Origin: Camellia lanceoleosa
Lineage: Eukaryota > Streptophyta > Magnoliopsida > Ericales > Theaceae
Assembly (NCBI GenBank): GCA_025200525.1
Contig: CM045762.1
Coordinates: 122,018,979 to 122,082,978 of the forward strand
Direction of reading: 5' to 3'
Length of the DNA: 64,000 nt
Below, piece after piece: positions 23,773-34,554 of the stretch. The position numbers were made by a program, and so were the translations under genes. The first letter of the stretch is position 1. The number at the start of each line of letters is the position of its first letter. The notes beneath the pieces were generated by a model. It worked only from the letters and a program-made list of their open reading frames with translations, had not been told where the DNA came from and searched no databases.

Positions 23773-23826
23773 CGAGAAACGAGGGACGTTTCATACTTGA
23801 AGTGATGAAACGTGCCTCATTTCTCG
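23773..23826. other. Strong hairpin inside large LTR
   Basis: cgagaaacgaggg-acgtttcat is followed after a 10-base loop (acttgaagtg) by atgaaacgt-gcctcatttctcg. The stem is about 22 bp with one or two mismatches. It lies downstream of the TATA box and so would be in the RNA. Its role is unknown. Confidence 0.65.
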
Positions 23827-25888
23827 GTCGTCGGCCCTCTTGATCAAGCATGATAGAGGTTAAGACATTTATGTGTTATGTGTGCATTTATTTACATTGA
23901 TTCGTGTAATCTTGGCCTCTCGGCCATCATGCATTGAGATGCGTGATTGATGGCCCAAGGGTCGAGAACTACACTCTCTTGAGCTTAAGAAATGATAAGG
24001 AGGGTGGTTGTGCACACATGTGTTGCAAATACATTGCCATGCCCCTTCTTGTCCTCTGTTGTAGCAAACTGGAGAAGTGCAGCAAAAACTAGTCGGCAGA
24101 CCAGTAAAAGTGGCTAGTCGACCACTTTTTCTGGTCTGCAACAAAGATAGGTGGTCGGTAGGTGGTTGGCAACACCAATAACTAGTCGACAACCCTCTTG
24201 AGGGTCCCCAAGATGAGTTAGAAGCTATCTGGAGCTTAGTGCAAGGTTCTGAAAACAATTGAAAACAGAGGCAAGTTGGGGCATCGCGATGGATTTCCGA
24301 ATGAGGCGACCGAGCATGCATGCGCTTCTCGCCCCGAGGGCTTATCTTTACTGCTTTACTTAGCCTCTTTACTTAGCTGCTTTGTTTGGTAAGCTAGCGC
24401 TTCATTTTTGTACTTAAGTAGTTAATGCACTTAACTATTCAATTTGTGTTGTAATAACTTAATTAGTTAACTTGTTAGTTAATTAATTTTGTGATGTAAT
24501 AATTAGTTTAATTAGCTTAGATTAACTAGTTAGCTTATTATTCGGACCCTCCGTCGAAAGGGCGAATTTTGTAATAAGTGTGTGTGTGTGATGCATGTCT
24601 TCCAACCTTCATTTCTTTCTTCCTTTTACTTAACTGCTTTCGATGGTTAGTTTTAGGGCATATTTCAATTAGCATCCTTATGTTTCACATGCATGCATCC
24701 ATTCATCTGTATTGCAAGCACCGGGCTCGACGCATCATACTAACTGCATTGTATTTCAATACATGTACTTGAATACGTGTTCAACAGCATGTTATCAAGT
24801 TGCATTTCATATGCCATCTTAGAATAACCGAGCCTATTTTAGTTGCATTTTTGCATGTGTTGCATTAGCCATCTTAACATGAACTAGGATCATGCACTAG
24901 GATCATGCATGATTTCTAACTAGTTTTCTGTTTTGGCTCGGAGTACACTGTGAGTGTTTACGCTTTAGCATACTACATGAGATGTGTATGTTGCCATGTA
25001 TAGCATGCTTGCCATGAGGCTAACTGCTTAAGTGTTTAACTGCATGAATGCCTGTGGATGAAGGTTAGATTGCTTGAATTGGAACAATTCATCAAAACGC
25101 GAGTTTTAAGCCCACTTGAAGTGGCAAATCATGTTGTTTTCTAAGCTCACTTGAGGGTGGCAAAATCCATGACTTAACCTACTTGCAAGTAGCAAACTTC
25201 AAACCGTTTTCAAACAAACGAACATGAAATATTTTTGTTCCAACTTAGGCGATCTAGTCTATACTTGTATGCTGTGCGCATCACCTAGTAATTCTAGCTA
25301 ATAAAACTGGAATAAGAGCACATGTGTTTTCAAAAACAACATATCATGTTAGTAAAGGCCGATCTTTGATTGGGCGAGCGGGAGTGCTCATTGCATGACC
25401 CTCCCCTCTCGTACCCAAGCTCCCAAGCTGAGGCAACTTTGGTGATGACAGACACGTGGCCTTAGGCACGAGTCAGGGTTTCTTAAATTTCCCAAAATAA
25501 AATATTTAGGTGGCGACTCTGAAATCTGGCAGAGCAGTCCATGTTTGGCACTTCTTGATTAAAATCGATTTTCCAAAATGATTTGTCAGATTTGGACTCT
25601 TTGGTGATTTATTAGTCTTACATTGTACTTTGTGAGATTAGATTCAGAACCGTGACATGAGTCCGAACTGTAGTAGCTAAGAACTACAATTCGCGCCCTC
25701 GCGCGCGGAGCGGAGTTCCGGGCGGTTTACAAAGTGCATCAGAGAAAAGTAACATAGATTCACTTCAAATGTATATGCCACAACTAAGAACCATTTGAGT
25801 CATCTGACCACAAAGACGATAAGTATCAACTTTATAAAAAAGACAAAGCAACAGCAAGAGCTAGGGTAATTCTCTTACTAAGAAGTAC

Positions 25889-26110
25889 CTGAAATCTAGT
25901 GCAAAAGACATCTGGTACATCGAAAAAAATAATGTCCTACAAAAGAAGCCCAAAAATAGTCAACCAAATGCCACTCTCTGTATGTACACCATGCCACCCG
26001 CCTCCTGCTCTGACATAATATTGCATTGGAAGCTGCTCAACTCCGCATTGTTCTTCATCTTCACCATAGAACTTGCTCTTCATCCCAGTCTTACAGTTCA
26101 ATGGTCTCCC
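25889..26110 (-). pseudogene. FAN1: FAN1 pseudogene middle exon
   Basis: Acceptor ttcag above 26110 and donor gtactt below 25889. The translation runs RPLNCKTGMKSKFYGEDEEQ, then VEQLPMQYYVRAGGGWHGVH, TESGIWLTIFGLLL, a stop in place of Trp, then DIIFFDVPDVFCTRFQ. This is the segment that precedes the nuclease domain in plant FAN1. Confidence 0.85.
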
Positions 26111-26283
26111 CTGAACATGCAGCTAAATTATCAACGAATGAAAAATAATCAGAGCCACAATTAGATAAGCATTCATCTTTGCACATCACCCCTAATAAAA
26201 CCCATAGACAAAAGATGACTCAAGTTTAATCAGCATGAGAAAGCTTAAAAACACAACCCTTAAAAAATCAAATTCGCAATCAC

Positions 26284-26505
26284 CTCAGTGATCTTCCTCC
26301 TGACAGACTCAGAAAAACTGGGAGTTTTCGAGCGCCTTAGTGGTTTTCGCAAACGTAAAACCCTTTGCAATGCTGTTCGGGAACCAGCACGAACCCGTGG
26401 ATCTAGTAACCCATCTTCAGCAACCGAAAGGCTCTCATTGAGACAACCCAGATGCTCCAAATCAATTTACAACCTCAAAGTCCAATATCCTCTTCTTCCA
26501 TCAAA
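26284..26505 (-). pseudogene. FAN1: FAN1 pseudogene upstream exon
   Basis: Minus strand: GRRGYWTLRL, a stop, then IDLEHLGCLNESLSVAEDGL, LDPRVRAGSRTALQRVLRLR, KPLRRSKTPSFSESVRRKITE and a donor gtgatt. The stop and the upstream end (no clear acceptor) make it non-functional. Upstream exons are not found before the gypsy LTR at 26976. Confidence 0.85.
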
Positions 26506-26975
26506 CGTAAAATTAATTAGCAGTTGCTTTAATAAATTAATTGCATCGATGTAACTAAGAAGGGTAAACAATTATCCAGTCTAGAGAGTATTTAACAACC
26601 AACAAGCTGGATGCAAAGAATAGAACCCTCATTAATATCTCGCAGATTATTAGAATTGACCGCAATCTCCTGTATTCATTAGGTTTTCTTTTTTATTATT
26701 GGCGCCTTAAGCTTTTGTCATTATCATAAAAATGGAAGAGAAAAAAGAGAAGTGATTGGCTTCCTAGGGTTCATTGAATATGGTAATTCTCAAAAAATCA
26801 AGACAGGGACACAGTGATGATGCGATAACAACTAGATTTACATTTTTATGTATACATGAAAATAACAATTTCATTTTTTAAGTTACAAATACATTAATAT
26901 TTTATTATATTAAACTAGGAAGAAATCATTTTCCTACTTCTATTATGTTAGGAAAGAAGTGTGAATTAAAAGTTT
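26506..26975. other. Non-coding spacer
   Basis: A+T-rich DNA between the FAN1 pseudogene and the gypsy LTR. No exon or repeat is recognised. Confidence 0.45.
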
Positions 26976-28955
26976 TAATACGATAAACCCATCATAAACG
27001 GTAGTATAAGTGAAACGTCATACTTTCATTAATCAGAGTTTAATATACATTCATAACAAAATGGAAGTTACACAGATAGTCACATGTTTGGATGGCTTAC
27101 ATCTTTCCAATCCACTACTTGGGTACAACAAAGGTAAGTCATAAGCTCAATAAAAATAAAGCCTTAGGCTTGTACAAATAAGAAATACAAAATACAGGAA
27201 AAATAAGCAAGATGAGCCTTCAGCTCTACAGTCCTCCCAAGCTAAGTCCATGGCGGAGGCATATCACCAACACCTGAAAATGGTTTTCCCATATAGGGTG
27301 AACCAAAACCCAGTAGAAATAATCCAGTACAATATATGAAACTTAACAAAGATATAATGGTGATATGCAATTACAATGTCATTGATAAAACATTTCATAA
27401 TTCTTTTGCAAGCCAAGCAATACCAACTGTATTATTTCAATTTGTGCATAGGTTCCATTTCATTCAGACAATCAAACTGAGAATACAAATCGATAGGTCT
27501 TTACTGGTACTACCATCATACAATCACTTCTATTTGTCATTTTACGGATCTCTAGTCCGTGGGAATCGGCACCCATACATATACATACGCGTGATTTCGG
27601 GACTTTCACTCTAGACACACAGGCCAACTTAATTCAATGGAGTACATCCCCTATCTTGTCCTAAACATAGAGTACATTCCATTTCTCTTCTCAACATCAT
27701 ACATATACGATATATTTAAAGACATAATCATATGCAACGACAATAGATGAGAAATTAGTTTCAATTTACCTAATCCTCATGCAATTTCTACAACAATCAT
27801 AGCTATCCTCCACCGATAGCCCAAAACAAATATTTCTAAACAGATATACAATCTCAAGACAGATGAATTACCCAAATTTCTATGGGTGAATGATAATACA
27901 TATCCAACTCCATCATTTACATAATCAACCGTCTAATTCCACATTTCCAATATCCATTTCCATTTATTTATACAAAATAAATCTTTGAGACATTTTAGGG
28001 CAAACTTCTCCTTTTTCAAAATTCAACCCAAGTATCAAAATCAATCATTTTGTTACCTCATAACCACTTCCATAACCACTTTCAATGCTCCCATTTGAAA
28101 ACCCCTCTTTTGAATTTAAACCAAAACATTAGGTTTGTTCAAAATCTCCCAAATTCACAAAGATGTTTATACAAAATAGATAACTAAGTTAATAGTCATA
28201 TAGGAGTATAGAAAATCCCTATCTTAAGTTCAGAAAATGAGAAAAGCAAGGAAGAAACTTCAAAGATGCCGAAACCAGGCTTTGTTCGGACCAAAGTGAA
28301 GCTCTTGAGACGCTCTACCTTTTTCCCAAAGACACTAGGGTAGAGAAACTAACGAATCGAGGTGAAAATGTAGAGAGAGTGTAAGTTTAGAGAGAGAAGC
28401 TCTAGATCTAGGCTTTTTAGAAAGTATAGAGAGAGAATAAAAGTGAAAAAGTGATGTAAAATGTCACTTTCATGAACTGATATATGCACAGTTTGCTCAA
28501 GCACAATAAGTGACGCTCAAGTGTCGGACACAATAAGTTGTTCTGCTCGAGCACAGGAAATGACGCTCGAGCGCAGAATGCACACTCCTAGAAGTTTTGC
28601 AGACAACAGGCCAACGCTCTAGCGCAAGAAAGGCCACTCAAGCTAAGCCCATTCGAGCACAGAAAGAACCGCTCGAGCACGAAATACACTCTCCTAGTAG
28701 TTTTGCAGACCTGCAAAAGTACTGAGAGTTTGCAAATACCGCTTGAACGCAAGAAGTGCCGCTCGAGCGGAGGAGCAAAAACTTGGGCAATAAAAGTTTG
28801 GAAACTAAGCAACTAACCTGCCCCAAATGCAACCACCACAATTCAATAGCCAAAATTAAGGAGATACAAGCGAAATAAGATGTGAACAACAATATGAAAC
28901 CACGAAGCCTGAGTCCAAGATGCAAAAGGGTCGGGTTAAAATCGGAATCGCTATA
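26976..28955 (-). mobile_element. 3' LTR of gypsy copy 1
   Basis: Aligns over its length with 37958-39946, with scattered substitutions; the first ~18 bp (TGTAACGCCCCAAAAT in the partner) are not recognisable here. The inner end reads TATAGCGATTCC on the minus strand. A TATA-like catatatc is at about 28482-28490 on that strand, downstream of a CTCGAGCG palindrome cluster at 28495-28770. Confidence 0.85.
28495..28770. repeat. CGCTCGAGCG-like palindrome cluster in U3
   Basis: gctcgagcacagg, acgctcgagcgcag, ccgctcgagcac and gccgctcgagcgg alternate with the phrases 'aagaagtg' and 'agttttgcagac'. It lies just upstream (minus strand) of the putative TATA box of this LTR. Confidence 0.8.
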
Positions 28956-28972
28956 ATCTCCTTCCCTTAAGG
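28956..28972 (-). other. Polypurine tract of gypsy copy 1
   Basis: atctccttcccttaag on the plus strand is CTTAAGGGAAGGAGAT on the minus strand, directly before the 3' LTR. It is preceded by GGACGAAATTCC, the usual context in Tekay/Del-type chromoviruses. Confidence 0.75.
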
Positions 28973-29239
28973 AATTTCGTCCCCGAAATTTCAAATCAAG
29001 TTTTCAAAACAATGTTTAAATCAATTATAATAGTGATAATCATTCAATTCCATCACCATGACCCATTCTCCGGTTATCCATTTTCATCAACTCAATACAT
29101 AAGTTCCAACATTGAAACTACAATCCACATTTTCCAAAACATATACAACATATACAATGTCTTCATATTTCATTAATCATAACAAAATTTCAATATATGC
29201 TCAAACATCAACAAATAAATCTGAATATTTCTCACGGAT

Positions 29240-29330
29240 TTGCAACTCACGTTCCCAAGTTGTTTCCTCAACTCCGTGATGTTCCCATAGCACCTTAACA
29301 AATGGAAAAGTCTTGCTTCACAAGACTCGA
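29240..29330 (-). pseudogene. Integrase C-terminus of gypsy copy 1 (fragment)
   Basis: The minus strand gives FPFVKVLWEHHGVEEATWERE, the end of a chromovirus integrase with chromodomain-like tail. Compare gypsy copy 2 at 49240. Upstream homology ceases at about 29330. Confidence 0.75.
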
Positions 29331-32300
29331 CTTAACAACAAGGAACAAAGATGGATGCCTCCTCAACCGAAAAAACTCGTGACGGTTTATGAGACAAGAA
29401 CAAATACCTCCGATAACAATAATAACAGTAACAACAACTTCAACAACAACAACAACACTCTAAGACATCCACCACGTCTCGACTACCTACCATGCCCAAA
29501 CCACCAAACCACCATTGAGTGCTTGACACTCCAATGTAAGGAATAAGGAAACCACTCACACATAAGGCTTTCGGTCAACTCTCATAGAACGAGAATGCAA
29601 AATAAAACACAATTAATCAACAATGTTATGTCAAATCAATGCTCGACAATTCTAAGTCCTTGCCAAAAAGACATACAACATGTAACTAGCAACTTAGGCT
29701 AGATCAAAATGTCGCCTCTTAACACTAGATGTAAGATAGTCTGTTCAGGTTAAAGAAAATGCCTTATTTATCCCCATTTGTCCCAAAACACTTGGTTTTC
29801 CCCAAAAGGTGTTCAGATTTATACCGTCACAATTTCAAATACATTAACAACTGGCCATAACAAAACTCAGAGATTTCCAAACTATTTTCCCGAAAACCAA
29901 AATTGCAAATTCACTTTTCGACCCAAAACCGTTTTAGGTTATGCAAAGTACTCAAGGCCACAATACTAAAAAGGAGAGTTTGGTTTTCCTCCAGATCATT
30001 CATCAACATTTCTCAAATGAATCACAACACAATCACCCAACAAAATCCATCACCCTCATGGTGGTGCCACAATACCCAAAACAAAATTTCCGCGATGAAA
30101 ACCCTTACAAATTTTTGAAATGCCAGCAACGCAATAACACAAGGGAAGAAATTTCACACTCACCAATCACATAATGGCGCAAAGCGCTTATAAGATCCAA
30201 GTTCTTAACCAAAGCTCCAAACCGGTTACTACAACTCAAAACAACCTTCCAACTATCCATGCGGGACTTACATCTCACACCAAGACACCGTTCAATTACA
30301 TAACCCTCAATCTCGACCTATTCTTGAGGTGACTATATGTCAACCATCCCAAATACTAACCAATCAACTATCCAACACTATTCACCTATACTAGCCTTCA
30401 AATACGGACATACCACTTAACTTCACCCAATATAGTCTCAACACCACAGCTTGCCCAACCTTACCAACTCCGATATGGAGTTCCATACACAACCTCTTAG
30501 GTCCATTGAATCACTCTGGATTCTTCAAAGTTAACCCACGGTACTTTGGTTCTCCATTCACTCCTCACACGTATGCCTAAGTGGTATGCATGTCCTTGCT
30601 TCACATTTGAGTCCTAACTGGACTTCTCAAGCCAAACACAATACATCCTTTCAAGTCAACACACACACTAGTACCTTACACCCTACACACACAAGGAACG
30701 AATAAGAAAAACAATTCTAACAGAGCGCACCACTCACTCCACATAATCTTACTAATTCACTCGGAGTTCCAGTATCCAAACTAGACAACAAACATTCATA
30801 CCACAGTGACCCAGTACTATCGAATATTAAACTACTCAATCCAATTATTAACTACACTACTGCCTTACCTAGGCACCCTCCTGGGATTGTCCTATGATCG
30901 ATCCCCTTCTACATATCATCTAACAACAATATACAAACCATACACTGCCATAACCCATATTAGAAAAAAAAAAAACCTCCTCACTTATTGCACGACATCT
31001 TACCCTTAACCCCAAATGGGTTATCTCCACACTGAATCCTTCATTCTGAGAATGTACTCACAACCTTGACCGAATTCACAATAACAAAATTCACATACTT
31101 ATTCTCTCGAACCAAGTTAACTCGTGAAGGCCTATTACACTACAACGCCATTGCTACCACGTAATCACCCAAACTGAACAACAAGTAAACACAACACCTC
31201 CATCCCTCAGTAACCAATAAGGTCAACTCTTTAATCCATATCCCATTTGTCACTCAATACACGAGTACAATCAAAATACTAAGTCTCCTAGTCAATCCAC
31301 CAACTGTTTATACTTATTAAACCATTGCCCTGAACCAAGTCCCGAGCACATACAGACGACACCTACAAGGCTTTCAAAGTCTTACTATCCTAACTCTATA
31401 GAAGAACAAAAGAATTTCTCAACTTCCTTACTATCATTCCAAACCTCACTTCATAAACACAAAATCACCGTGACCCCACACATAGGTTACACACTAACCA
31501 TGGTTTATACACCCGACCAATCCTTCCAACAACATCTCTTAACTTAACCAGAATTGGGATACACATCTCTCACACCCAAATACAATAAAGGAATCCTAGA
31601 ACCTAGGAAACGCCCACTATACCACTGTTCAAAATGTAATACCAACCACTCAGAACACACCACCCACCAACGCCAACAACCACTACTACGATAAGGGACT
31701 AACATCCCTCCACCAGAAACAACCAACCAGATTATACAAAGATCTGCTACCATAACCTACCATTAAGGTATGCGTACCCAACGAAACTATACGCGATTCA
31801 CCCTTGAAAACAACGCGTTGTATGTACAAGACCTAGTGCCAATCACCCACTTCACATCCTTTCGAGGAATTCTCACAACAGTAGACCAAAACCTCTACCA
31901 TAGACATAAGACCAAAAAAGAGACGCTTACGAAATTTCACACACTTGACAAGTATAACTGTTCTCACCCCATGGTAACCCCGACCAAAACACGCATCGCC
32001 CAAAAACTCTTTTTAATTTCAAAACATGGCTCACTAGTCATCACCTTCCCAAACCAAATCACAAGTGTATATATGCATCAATACGAATTTTTTTTGATTC
32101 CACAACACTTATCGTATTAATAAAACTTTAAAGTCATTACATGCTCCAATCCGCCCAATCTATGGAAATAAACAAGCATCCATACATATATATAAACAAG
32201 CAGTTATGATGTCTCAACATCCCTAAAACATGTTGGTTACACAACAGAACATAATGATTTCAAAACAATAACCCACCGGTTACAAAACAGAATAGCTAAA
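29331..32300. other. ORF-less A+C-biased block inside gypsy copy 1
   Basis: About 3 kb in which pol should lie. No integrase, RT or RNase H motif is found on either strand. The plus strand is strongly A+C-rich and G-poor, with a (CAA)n run at about 29430-29457. The several 63- to 116-codon plus-strand frames are Thr/Asn/His-rich, overlap in different frames and look compositional. It could be an unrelated insertion, a filler that replaced pol, or heavily decayed element DNA. I cannot decide which. Confidence 0.5.
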
Positions 32301-32344
32301 ATGAAACCACCCCGTTGGTATTACCACCGTTACCGTCCCTCACT

Positions 32345-33106
32345 AAACCACTAAAGATGGTTATTCTAAAACCCAAGATACCCTAAGAGTTCACAAGCCA
32401 CGGACAAGAACTGCTGACGTGTCCTAACTGGCCACACCTAGAACAAATGCATAATTCCCCACTAGGAGGTCTAAGAATTTGGCTCCTCTAAGGCCCTTAA
32501 AATCTAGCCTGCTTGGCTTCCATAATGGTTTTGCCCCTGCCCGGACGAATAAGGTTGAACCCGACTAGGTTGCGAAACTCCTAGAGAAGTCCTCGGTTGG
32601 GTACAGAAACATTTAGCATGACCCGACTGATTACACACCTAGTAGATAAGTGGTCCTCGACCACGTGACTGGTTCGAAGTCTGAATTGGTGAGGATCCCA
32701 ATGACTGCTCCCCCATCAAGCACTCGATCACTCCACGTTCCGTCCAGTTAAATGATCCCAGTGGTGTAACTACTAGTTGAGCTACTAACCTTGCCATTTT
32801 CCTCTGTGGGTAAGCCGAAGAGTTGTGGCCCAACTGACCACATTTGAAACAAGTGAAAACCCTCTATTTTCCTTTTCCCAAACCCAAACTGTGGGTTGGA
32901 ACCCCTCTGCCTCTTAAAAGGTCTGCTAACACCCCGAGTTACAAAAGCCGCCGAAATGGCCTCCTCCATACTCCGTCCCATGACTAATATCGATGCCTCT
33001 ACATGAGCTGCCGCTTCAACAAGCACACTATAAATTTTATGCCAAGACCCGGCAATCCTTCCTCAGATGTCGTCACACAACCTACTCTCAAACTCCGAAC
33101 AACGAA
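32345..33106 (-). pseudogene. Gag C-terminal half, gypsy copy 1 (two zinc knuckles)
   Basis: Minus strand, upstream to downstream: CSEFESRLCDDI, stop, GRIAG, then VEAAAHVEASILVMGRSMEE, RPFKRQRGSNPQFGFGKRK, a first CCHC-like knuckle CFKCGQLGHNSSAY with the last Cys changed to Tyr, and after further frameshifts a second complete knuckle CSRCGQLGHVSSSC near 32470-32420. Joined across the nested LTR, the Glu-Glu-Leu-Arg-Cys junction with the N-terminal part is restored exactly, which fixes the insertion point. Confidence 0.8.
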
Positions 33107-33354
33107 TGTAATGGCCGAGTGCATAAAATCGTCTCGTTCCTCTCTGATTTATGTTGGGTTTACCCTTGTTAGAGTGTCGAGTTTAGCTTGAAGTCTTGTT
33201 AAGTGTTTGGGTTTGTTGCATTTGGAAACGTTTCTCAAAATCCTTGTTCTTATTTATTCCGATGTCGAGTTTCATATGTTTTGGGAGGCATGAGGTTGGA
33301 TCCGAGTTTTTTTTCAGTGCAGCTAGTAAAATTTTTGACTGGGAGATAGGGCCA

Positions 33355-33545
33355 CACGTGCGGGGGCTTGGGCCGCACGTGCGGAAGAGGGGCCGCATGT
33401 ACGGGAAGTGAGGCCGCACGTGTGGTGAGGAAGGGAAATTCTGGGTTGGTTGCTATATTATATTCACGTGCGGAAGGAGGTGTGGGAGAGAGTGCTGCAC
33501 ATGCAGATGGGGGTGCCATACATGCGGGAATGAGTGCTGCACATG
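33355..33545. repeat. CCGCACGTGCGG-like palindrome cluster
   Basis: Forms such as cacgtgcggg, ccgcacgtgcgg, ccgcatgtacggg, ccgcacgtgtgg, cacgtgcgg, cacatgcag and catgcggg follow at ~20-25-bp spacing. Several contain CACGTG, the G-box core bound by plant bHLH and bZIP factors. Overlapping frames here are compositional. Confidence 0.8.
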
Positions 33546-34554
33546 CGAAATAAAGCTGAGTCCGAAAAATCTGTTTTTTTCCTTCTTCTTGGGCTAAGTG
33601 TATATCACTTTTCCATCATCTCTCTCTCTCTAAACACACATTTCTCCTCATTCTCTCTACTTTTTCTACACCAAACCTCACAAAATCATTGATTTCTCCA
33701 AATCCATTAACATTTTGACCCTAGTTCCTTGATCAAAGTTGGAGAACTTCTCGAGAGCTACGTTTTGTGTGGTGGAGATCAAGTTTCAACACTATTGATT
33801 TGGGGGGTTTCATCTCATTTCTTCTTCAAACTTGAGGTAGGGATTTTTTTTATAATTATATATATATTTTTGCAAGATTATGTTGATTTAGAACTTTTTG
33901 GGAAGTATAGACACTTTGATGTTGGCTCATGTGTTGTAAATGATTTTAATGGTGGATTTCCATAATGTTTTTCTAAAAATTCTTGAGATTGTGAGTTATA
34001 TTGTTGTAGAGAAGTGTTAGCTTGAAATAATTTCTTTCAAAATGAGAAGGAAAACCTAGTTTATGGAAACCCTAAAAATTTGGAAAATTTTGAGAAAATG
34101 TAGTCATGTTATGAAATTAATTTTTGACCAATATTATGACAAATGTTAACATGAGAATTAGTGGGTTTGGAAGTTTATTTCTCTAAATGTTGATATAGTC
34201 GTGAAACAATAAAGTTGATAAAAATGCATGAAATGTGGAATGTTGTTGCTCCTCGATAGTGATTGATGAGTATATATGTTTATCTTGTGAAGTTTCTTTA
34301 GAAACAGAAATGGGAATGGTGACAAAAATGGGAAAAATTGTATGGAAGAATTGAAAATGGAAGGATATTGCTATGCATTGTTATATGTTGCATTGGCACT
34401 TCAATTCATTTGGTTATTATGAGTTTTGAATTGAGAATTGAAAATTTTGCATTTAAAAGAGAAATGTTTGTGAAATAGGATTTCATGGAAGTGTTTTGGG
34501 GTAAATACATTGGTAAGTCCGGATAGGGGGTGTAGAGAAAATTGATTAAGTTGG

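Larger units (their letters stand above)
20466..25731 (+). mobile_element. Very large solo LTR (5266 bp), TSD AAGTG
   Basis: It starts TGTAGAAACCCCATTTTTG and ends CCGGGCGGTTTACA, and is flanked by aagtg at 20461-20465 and 25732-25736, a perfect 5-bp TSD. There is no gag or pol. A strong TATA box (ctataaaaga) at 21388-21397 divides a ~0.9-kb U3 full of GACCAC/GTGGTC palindromes from a ~4.3-kb R/U5 full of CATGCATG-like strings. LTRs of this size are known from the Tat/Ogre lineage of Ty3/gypsy; the phrase ggtggcgactctg near 25509 recalls sequence near the PBS in that lineage. Lineage assignment is inference. It lies inside an intron of the FAN1 pseudogene. Confidence 0.82.
18917..26505 (-). 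pseudogene. FAN1: FAN1-like structure-specific nuclease pseudogene (C-terminal half)
   Basis: Three exons of a Fanconi-associated nuclease 1 homologue are recognisable on the minus strand at 26505-26284, 26110-25889 and 19359-18917. FAN1 is a nuclear 5'-flap endonuclease of interstrand crosslink repair, with a C-terminal VRR-NUC domain. The exons carry in-frame stops (after TLRL in the first and in FGLLL-stop-DI in the second), a frameshift in the last exon, and a Glu-to-Lys change in the VRR-NUC E-x-K motif. The N-terminal half (UBZ, SAP and most TPR-like parts) is not found. The intron between the second and third exons contains a 5.27-kb solo LTR. Intron retention shows a segmental duplicate rather than a processed copy. 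Dead with high confidence; identity rests on the VRR-NUC and preceding helical region. Confidence 0.85.

Noticed and set aside
29313..32120. Plus-strand frames up to 116 codons (Asn-, Thr- and His-rich)
   Set aside because: Compositional bias of an A+C-rich block; no motif, no consistent start, many overlapping frames.
33003..33553. Frames of 61-92 codons on both strands around 33000-33550
   Set aside because: Partly antisense to gypsy gag and partly the GCACGTGCGG cluster of the nested LTR.
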